Source: Actinostola sp. cb2023
Taxonomy: Eukaryota > Cnidaria > Anthozoa > Actiniaria > Actinostolidae
Direction of reading: 5' to 3'
Assembly: GCA_033675265.1 (NCBI GenBank)
Contig: JAUJYZ010001177.1
Span: 779,501 to 843,500 of the forward strand
Length of the DNA stretch: 64,000 nucleotides
In this document: in pieces, positions 58,701-64,000 of the stretch
Position numbering within the stretch: position 1 is the stretch's first letter
Layout of the letters: each line of letters starts with the position of its first letter
Program-made: the position numbers and the translations under genes
The notes under the pieces: generated by a model
Told to the model about the DNA's origin: nothing
Databases searched by the model: none
The model's input: only the letters and a program-made list of their open reading frames with translations

Positions 58701-61700
58701 GATGGATGGATGGATGGATGGATGAAGAGAGGGATGGATGGGCTGATGGATGGATAGATGGTGGATGGATAGATGATAGATGGATGGATGGATGGATGGA
58801 TGGATGGATGAAGAGGGATGGATGGGCTGATGGATGGATAGATGGTGGATGGATGGATGGATGGATGGATGGATGGATGGATGGATGGATGGATGGATGG
58901 ATGGATGGATGGATGGATGGATGGATGGATGGATGGATGGATGGATGGATGGATGGATGGATGGATGGATGTAGAGGGATATATTAAATTGTTGATATGA
59001 CACACTTTTAGCTGTATCTCATAACGAAGATTGTCAGTTTCTTCAATCACTTAGACCCTGTTAATACGACCCATGTACGTTCATATTGCGGCCCTTTTAT
59101 TTTGGTCCAAAGAAAACCTCACGATTATATGATATTGGTGTTATTTAATATGACCACTACATTACGAATACGGTCCCATTTTGTTGGCCCGTCGATATGG
59201 CTGGATTATCGGGGTTCTACTGTAAATGGCATTCCATCCACCTTGGGGTCGTTATCCCACGCACTTTTACAATAAGAATGACGCTCGTTATGTATCTTAT
59301 CCATCAACGATAATAAGCCTTGCCAATGCTATTATAAACAGGGATTTCGTCACGCAACGGAGAGTAGCGTTGCGTGACGAAATCGCCGACGGCTGCAAAG
59401 GACACCATAGTAGCGCTGCTAGACCATTTTGGATAGGGCCAATATAGACTACAGTCTGGTGAGCACAGATGTTTTGTTACCGTACGATGGCCACACATGA
59501 GAATAAAGTCAAACTTCACTGATCGAAAACGTTTTTATGAATTCCCATTTTGTTGTATTCTCAGTAAAACACAGTAATTATTGCATCTCCAAAGCGACCA
59601 CCTCACGTCACTGCAATGCATGCGCAAGCATAAGAACTTGTGTGATGTGAAAACGAACCCGACGCAAGCATAAGCGCAAGCATAAGAACTTGCGTTGTGT
59701 GAAATCGGACCCGACGCAAGCGCAAGCACAAGACATCGAGAAATGTTGATCCCTGGACGTTTTCACAGCGAATGAACACGCCGCTGTAAGTCACGAGAAA
59801 ATCATCTCTGGTCTGGAAACAAGGCTAAGATAGTAAGTCTGTAATTATTTGATAGAAATGTATCCTGTTTACATCAAATAGTTGCTCTTGACCTTGTTCT
59901 AAATGTTTTTGATAGAATGATGAATTATGACTGCGTTAATTAATTAATTTAGTTTGATTGAATTAAGAAACTTCCTCGACAACGAATGTAGTATTTTGAA
60001 TGGATGGGCTGATGGATGGATGGGCTGATGAATGGATGGAATGGATGGAGAGAGGGATGGATGGATGGAGAGGATGGATGGATGGATGGGCTGATGGATG
60101 GATGGGCTGATGGATAGATGGATGAATGGGCTGATGGATAGATGGATGGAATGGATGGAGAGAGGGATGGATGGATGGAGAGAGGGGTGGATGGATGGAT
60201 GGATGGATGGATGGAGAGATGGATGGATGGATGGATGGATGGATGGATGGATGGATGGATGGATGGATGGATGGAGGGAGATGGATGGATGGATGGATGG
60301 ATGATGGATGGATGGATGGATGGATGGATGGATGGATGGATGGATGGATGGATGGATGGATAGGATGGATGGATGGATGGATGGATGGATGGATGGATGG
60401 ATGGATGGATGGATGGATGGATGGATGGATGGAGTGATGGATGGATGGATGGATGGATGGATGGATGGATGGATGGATGGATGGATGGATGGATGGATGG
60501 ATGGATGGATGGATGGAGTGGATGGATGGATGGATAGATGGATGGATGGGCAGATGGAGAGAGGGATGGAGAGAGGGATGGAGAGAGGGATGGAGAGAGG
60601 GATGGAGAGAGGGATGGAGAGAGGGATGGAGAGAGGGATGGAGAGAGGGATGGAGAGATGGGTGAATGATGGGATAGAGAGACAATCAGACAGTTGATGG
60701 ATTTACCTTGTATTCATGAAAAACATCATTTTGTATTCTCCTGAACAGCTTTTGTACTGACAGCATACATACACCATCCTGTGACATCTGAGTGTATGTT
60801 TTACCTAGAACAATAAATATAACATTAACACAATCATATACACCTATTCCAAAAATCGTTGTCCGTGCCGAAAGCAACAAGCAAGAAGCTGATGACCGCA
60901 AAGGGCATTGGGACTTTCTCCTTATTCATTTATTCATCCGTAGACATTTAAACAACATGCATTTTCAAATGGCCGAATAGTTCCATATGATTGCTATTCA
61001 ACGCTTGTAGGGATAACTTCTCAAGTACCACGGGTAAATATATTAATTGGGAGATTCCCAAAGTCCTTTGCGGTCGTTAGCTTCTTGCTTGTTGCTTTCG
61101 GCCCGGACAATGATATTTGGAATAGGTGTATATAAGATCAAGAGGCATATGAAGCACAGCAAGGCATTTCAGTTCTCTCTTGTTTAATAATTCTGCAACT
61201 ATAATGTGTTTATACAGTCATGTGATCGCATTATACTTTTATTTGATACAAATATTTTTCCACGTTTTCATGCAACGAAGTCAATCAGGGTGTCCATATT
61301 TCATGCCCAATTTAAGTGGTGTTAGTTATAATATAATTTGTAGCTTTTTCAATATTTTAATTGTAACACATACAGGATATGTCTTTTATCTTATGATTTA
61401 ATTAAGATTATATTCAAGAGGATTATATTGTCGCGGATGTTTTATAAAATATTTTTGATGATTCTTAGAGTGCGTGATTTTGATTTTTAAATGTTCTTGT
61501 GCAAGTGTGTCTGACTGTCCTCAAACATGGTAGAGCCTGAGGTGACTAATTGTTTTAGTAGAATTACACAGGTGATTATTTGAAAAAGTAAAAATAAATA
61601 AACATTTTAAAGAAAATAATTATTTATTTCATATTTCCATTTTGTCAAAACGCTGTAGGTAACTTTCGAGAAATAGTCCGAAGTTCTCGACCAATCATCG

Positions 61701-62095
61701 CGCTTGATTTTCTATAATCACCTGTGTAATTCTACTAAAAATCTATAGTAATTTTCCAAACCTGTTCCAGTTTGTCCATAAGCCATAAGGGTTCCATTGA
61801 ACCCTTTGAATGCAGCATCAATCAGAGGTTTGCCAATCTGATAATACACCTGATAATAACAAACACATATGACATGTATGTCAATAAAATATTATCTATT
61901 TTTATAACATTTGCTTTACAATATCGCTCTTGATGAGAGGGTTCTGAAGTTTGCTCTGAAGTTCCAACGTTCACCTTGAATTTAAATACACGCGTCTGCT
62001 TTAGGAGGCTAGGTTCGGTGCTGAGAAGAGAAGGTTGATCAAGCCAAGGTGCCTAGCGCATTGAGACATTGTGAAATGTGCTATATAAGAACTTA

Positions 62096-62137
<42 letters not shown>

Positions 62138-62217
62138 GTAACCTGTCTGTTGGAGGCAAAGCCAGGAAAAATACCATCAAACTGGAATCGCTTCTCTTTT
62201 CCATCCAAGATGTTAAT
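39145..62217 (-). CDS. Kinesin with large motor insert and coiled-coil tail (N-term missing)
   Basis: Microtubule motor. Exons on the minus strand: 62217-62143, 61849-61762, 60804-60707, 57780-57681, 56595-56472, 53233-53169, 53097-52643, 52557-52495, 52422-52349, 52226-52128, 51805-51691, 51354-51250, 50612-50561, 47426-47299, 45271-44023, 43589-43518, 42825-42623, 42097-42037, 40319-40235 and 39559-39145. All phases join to 1,241 aa. The motor has FQFDGIF, P-loop GQTGTGKTYT, switch I NRLSSRSHS, switch II DLAGSE and [10 protein letters not shown]. Between beta6 (ITIERS) and GRVNICDLAGSE lie about 190 extra, Ser/Pro-rich residues with two SKIP motifs. After the motor, [11 protein letters not shown] and [17 protein letters not shown] resemble plant ARK/KIN-U kinesins (inference). 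Then come about 160 residues of coiled coil, an acidic/Ser-rich tail and a polybasic C-terminus. No armadillo repeats are seen. The exon with the first motor strand is not found. Confidence 0.9.
39742..39893. repeat. Palindromic element, TTAAGCGGCCAC type
   Basis: Starts ACAATCGAACCCCTATTAAG and ends GGTTTCGACTGCA, with GTGGCCGCTTAATAG repeated inside. A second copy of this type is at 56629-56788. Kinesin intron. Confidence 0.65.
39998..40212. mobile_element. MITE group 1, subtype A, copy 2
   Basis: Intact terminal repeats AGAGTCGTTTTCGTATGAG and complement. TA dinucleotides occur at both ends. Twenty-three bases separate it from the donor of kinesin exon 40319-40235. Confidence 0.85.
41168..41440. 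mobile_element. MITE-like inverted repeat, TATACAGTCAATG ends
   Basis: TATACAGTCAATGTCATTAA pairs with its complement at the right end. The arms include CACGTG and TTTATTGTAGTGT. Directly abuts the next element. Confidence 0.8.
41438..41740. mobile_element. MITE-like inverted repeat, ATACACCTATTTC ends
   Basis: The left arm CACCTATTTCAAAAAAGGTT and its complement at the right frame a 300-bp palindrome. It shares terminal sequence with the element at 60837-61132. Confidence 0.8.
42165..42250. repeat. AAT microsatellite
   Basis: (AAT)n with interruptions in a kinesin intron, upstream of the 42097 exon acceptor. Confidence 0.85.
42890..43040. repeat. AATTTCCAAGG/AATTTCCGAGG tandem repeat
   Basis: About ten 11-12 bp units grade from AAGGAATTTCC to GAGGAATTTCC, then end GTTTGAAGAGCGCGC. 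It shares unit and end with 20490-20640. Confidence 0.75.
43147..43267. mobile_element. MITE-like inverted repeat, ACACACGATGCAACTTTTC
   Basis: AAGGCTCGGACACACGATGC at the left pairs with GCATCGTGTGTCTGGGCCTT at the right. The arms also share CAACTTTTCTTGCAACG. Kinesin intron. Confidence 0.8.
43640..44000. repeat. Three tandem copies of an about 123-bp unit
   Basis: The block GGATAGGTGGATATGCTGCA…ATATTGCGCGCATTGTTGCA occurs three times with few differences, ending 22 bp before kinesin exon 45271-44023. Confidence 0.85.
45352..45561. mobile_element. MITE group 1, subtype A, copy 3
   Basis: Starts GGAGTTGTTTTCGTATGAG and ends CATACGAAAACGACTCT, with the paired CAACCAATCA words of the subtype. 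Confidence 0.8.
45601..45671. repeat. Short inverted repeat, TTCCCTGCTGACAGTC arms
   Basis: GTTCCCTGCTGACAGTC and its complement flank a purine-rich loop. Kinesin intron. Confidence 0.65.
45961..46012 (+). mobile_element. Possible tRNA-derived SINE head with A and B boxes
   Basis: CAATTGGTTAGAGTTGAGCC resembles an A box and GTGATTCGACC a B box about 30 nt on. No tRNA cloverleaf closes, so it reads as a SINE head and not a tRNA gene. Confidence 0.35.
49052..49214. mobile_element. MITE group 1, subtype B, copy 2
   Basis: Terminal CGAGTCGTTTTCGTATGAG and complement frame the subtype B interior in the opposite orientation to copy 56939. Confidence 0.8.
49336..49845. repeat. GATG array with three about 115-bp higher-order units
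   Basis: (GGAT/GAAT)n is interrupted by repeated blocks containing GAATGAACCAAGAGGGAGAC and ATGAGATGAATGGATAACATG. The array switches strand to CATC repeats near 49770. Confidence 0.85.
51470..51610. repeat. GGAA-rich array
   Basis: (GGAA)n purine tract in the kinesin intron between 51691 and 51354. A CCCCT-rich tract at 51890-51980 lies in the next intron upstream. Confidence 0.8.
53329..53500. mobile_element. MITE-like inverted repeat
   Basis: AAATTGCCCATTTCAGATCA, ATGTGATGTAAACATG and TTCTCTGGAGAATT blocks appear on both arms in mirror order. Kinesin intron. Confidence 0.75.
55310..55358. repeat. Perfect 19-bp hairpin with CTCGAGGATCC core
   Basis: CATGCTCGAGGATCCAGCG and its exact complement flank an 11-nt loop. 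The arms contain adjacent XhoI and BamHI sites. It lies deep in a kinesin intron. Confidence 0.8.
55497..55735. repeat. AAT/AAC microsatellites
   Basis: (TAA)n at 55497-55590 and a second, interrupted run at 55665-55735. The poly-Asn open frame is an artefact. Confidence 0.9.
55922..56067. mobile_element. MITE-like inverted repeat, GTGCAATTTTGGTCTGA
   Basis: GGTAATAGAACT…AGTTCAATTACC ends, with TGGTCTGAAATCATAC and complement as inner arms. Kinesin intron. Confidence 0.75.
56629..56788. repeat. Palindromic element, TTAAGCGGCC type, copy 2
   Basis: ACAGTCC start and GGACTGTA end, with four GGCCGCTTAATA/TTAAGCGGCC words and two GGGACTTTG words inside. Related to 39742-39893. Confidence 0.65.
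56939..57102. mobile_element. MITE group 1, subtype B, copy 3
   Basis: Full terminal repeats AGAGTCGTTTTCGTATGAG and complement, with TA at each outer edge. The interior is CAAATGGCTTCC…CAATACGG as in the other B copies. Confidence 0.85.
57403..57585. mobile_element. MITE group 1, subtype A, copy 4 (reverse)
   Basis: GAGTCGTTTTCGTACGAG start. The interior is in reverse orientation to copies 1-3. The right end is decayed (ATAGAAAATGATGCT). Confidence 0.75.
58590..58975. repeat. GATG tetranucleotide array
   Basis: Long (GGAT)n with short GAAGAGAGGGATGGATGGGC interruptions in the intron between kinesin exons 60804 and 57780. Open frames on both strands are artefacts. Confidence 0.95.
59051..59224. 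repeat. Element ending GGGGTTCTACTGTA
   Basis: Begins AGACCCTGTTAATACGACCC and ends ATCGGGGTTCTACTGTA. The interior repeats short TACG-x-CCC words. Its right end matches the ACAGT-x-GAACC group. Confidence 0.45.
59342..59383. repeat. Hairpin GATTTCGTCACGCAAC
   Basis: GATTTCGTCACGCAAC and its complement flank a loop of about 9 nt. Confidence 0.7.
60000..60660. repeat. GATG array with GAGAGGGATG block
   Basis: (GGAT)n is followed by about nine GGATGGAGAGA 12-bp units. It ends about 50 bp before the donor of kinesin exon 60804-60707. Confidence 0.95.
60837..61132. mobile_element. MITE-like inverted repeat, TATACACCTATTCC ends
   Basis: Arms contain CCGAAAGCAACAAGCAAGAA, its complement, and GACCGCAAAGG. 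Ends match the element at 41438-41740. It begins about 33 bp upstream (in transcript terms) of the 60804 acceptor. Confidence 0.8.
61553..61740. mobile_element. Inverted repeat, TTTTAGTAGAATTACACAG ends
   Basis: TTTTAGTAGAATTACACAGG and its complement frame the element. Its right end lies 22 bp from the kinesin exon 61849-61762 donor. Confidence 0.75.
62056..62136. mobile_element. SINE-type 3' tail, copy 2
   Basis: GCATTGAGACATTGTG…GCTATATAAGAAC followed by (TTA)n, matching 27100-27190. It ends next to the donor of kinesin exon 62217-62143. Confidence 0.55.
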
Positions 62218-64000
62218 CTGCAATAATCAAAATATTGCTTTTAAATATTTAGTGACCTTTAGTCAAAGACATAGCAGAATAAAGGGTGGTCACAGGTTTT
62301 AACTACATTCTGCAGATATAAATCAATAAGTAATTTGTTACCTATTTATCAAAAGAATGAAATAATTTTAAGTATAAGCCTAATTTATAGTACAATATTG
62401 TTTTATAAAAGTATTTATACATCTAATATTTGCAATAACATTGTTATACAGCGATTTGCAAAAATTCTGTAAAATCTAATATATCGATATATCGATATAT
62501 AGTAATTTGCATAATCCTAATTCTTTGATTTTAGCTATTATTAAACCTAAATCTAAACCCAATTAACATTTTTAGTATGTATGTGAAAAAACAATTAAAA
62601 AATTTGAACTTTAGAGGGCTTATTCAGCGATTTTATGATGAAAACTACCCACAATGCACCCGATATATTGATATATATTGCTTTTACAGAATTTTTGCAA
62701 ATCACTGTATATATAATGAAAAATGAATAAAGCTAATTAGCAATTAATTTGCTATCAATCACCATAGCTCACAGCATTGTTCTTCCAAGAAAGTGTGACC
62801 ACGTTCGCATGCAGATCAAATTATGCTTTGAGAAGGAAAAGTCCAAATTCATGCAAGAACCAAATTAAGATCATTTTGAAGTTCCCAAGGGGAAGACGAA
62901 CTTCTGAAGCAACTTTGCAACCGGCTGCTCGTCAAACGTTACGTGAAATACACTGCATGTGCAGGCCACTGCATACCTTTCATACCTATTTAATTAAGCT
63001 AATGGCGGCTTTTGAACACCATCACCAGGGAGCCGCTTCTTCATATTCATATTGATTCTTAACTCTTCACGTACCTCACAGCATGTCATCACAACACACT
63101 ATATCCACCCAGACATATAACAAACAAGGCTCAATAATCTTGTACTCGATGGGCTGCTTACTACTCTTGCATAACATCAGTGCAATTGAAGGGAAGCCCA
63201 TGAAAATGGCCTAAGTGACTTTTCTGATGATTTTTTAAATTCAATGCAATTGCTTCAAAAGTACACCAACTGCATAAACTTGAATCAAATAATAGTTGAA
63301 AAATCATCACAAAAGCCACTTAGGCTGTCATGAGCAAGCCTTCAATTAATAGTAATTATTAGCTGATAATTAAACTGTTAATGACTTCTATTGACAACAA
63401 TATTGTTAGTTGTTTGATCTTAGAATACCTATTAATTTTCCACCATTGTCCACCCTTTGTATTCAAAAGTTTGTGAACTACGGAAATTTGAACAAAAACA
63501 TGGCATTCCTTCCCCAGCAAGTGGTACGAGTCCTGGCAGCAAATATAGAAATCCTTGACATGCAAATAAATTTGGTAAAAACCATGACTGCTTCAATTTA
63601 ACAAACAGCCTTGGGTTCTTTTTGAATTTGCGTTTGAAAGAACAAATCCGGCTAAGTTTGCTTGTCAAATAAAGTACATAAGTGTTAATTAGTTAATTCT
63701 AGAGACAAAGCTATTGTTCGCGTGAATTTTGAATTCACATGAAATGAACAAACTTGTACAAATGTTCTATGAAATATACACCTCAAAACATCGACATTTC
63801 AATTCAAAATCCAGATGACAGCAAATTTTAGCGCCAAAGTTAAATACCGCGAAAAAATACGACTACATAAATATTTGCATACAAGTTCTTCGATCGAGTG
63901 GGGGAAAAGAAAACTGTATTTACATATAATTTGCAACATATCGTCATGTTGTTTCAATCAGTATTGGGCCTTGGTGTAAACACATTATAATTAAAAACGC
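62218..64000. other. Right flank, probable kinesin 5' intron
   Basis: No exon was found on either strand. The kinesin still lacks its first beta strand and RxRP-type motif, whose exon must end in phase 0. I searched the minus strand here and saw none, so it probably lies beyond 64000. AT-rich, with ATATATCGATATAT words near 62480 and 62660. Confidence 0.6.

Noticed and set aside
58509..60697. Many open frames of IHPS or MDGW repeats on both strands
   Set aside because: Direct translation of (GATG)n arrays, with no non-repeat sequence of note.
62777..63055. 92-codon plus-strand frame
   Set aside because: No recognisable family and no splice partner; typical of chance in intronic DNA.
63359..63565. 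Possible missing kinesin N-terminal exon on the minus strand
   Set aside because: It has no RxRP-type motif or motor beta1 similarity, and its possible donor does not give phase 0.

Overview
This is a window of animal nuclear DNA, AT-rich, with intron-interrupted genes using GT-AG splice sites and many short inverted-repeat elements. Gene content (dynactin Arp1, ER glucosidase I, a steryl-sulfatase-type arylsulfatase, a PAP2 lipid phosphatase, an ALMS-motif centrosomal protein and an unusual kinesin) fixes it as metazoan. Repeat style (abundant ACATGTA words, many palindromic MITE-like elements, GATG and AAT arrays) and high protein similarity to vertebrates suggest a marine invertebrate, perhaps a cnidarian. 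That placement is inference; nothing here proves a species. No bacterial, viral, rRNA or CRISPR features were seen.

Layout, left to right: (1) an ALMS1-like gene (+, 1-11368, 5' end outside the window) with one giant coding exon; (2) 3 kb of intergenic DNA rich in inverted repeats; (3) a complete 3-exon sulfatase (+, 14339-20281) whose second intron starts with about 26 tandem copies of its own exon end and splice donor; (4) a complete 8-exon PAP2 phosphatase of the PLPP4/5 type (-, 25495-20705), tail-to-tail with the sulfatase; (5) a complete 16-exon ACTR1 gene (+, 25905-33356) encoding 376 aa, head-to-head with the phosphatase across a 409-bp shared promoter region; (6) a complete 3-exon MOGS gene (-, 38149-34900), tail-to-tail with ACTR1; (7) a kinesin (-, 62217-39145, 20 exons found, N-terminal exon or exons missing, probably beyond 64000).

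The genes are an ordinary eukaryotic neighbourhood, not an operon. Loose themes are microtubule/centrosome biology (ALMS-like, Arp1, kinesin) and ER/secretory membrane enzymes (sulfatase, PLPP, MOGS).

The most notable observations are: a kinesin motor with about 190 extra residues between beta6 and switch II that carry two SxIP (EB1-binding type) motifs; the minisatellite that multiplies a splice donor in the sulfatase gene; a coding 13-residue repeat and an apparent -1 frameshift in the ALMS-like gene; and seven copies of one MITE group sharing terminal repeats. I found no evidence of a wholly new gene system. All exon models were built by eye from reading frame, splice sites and family resemblance.
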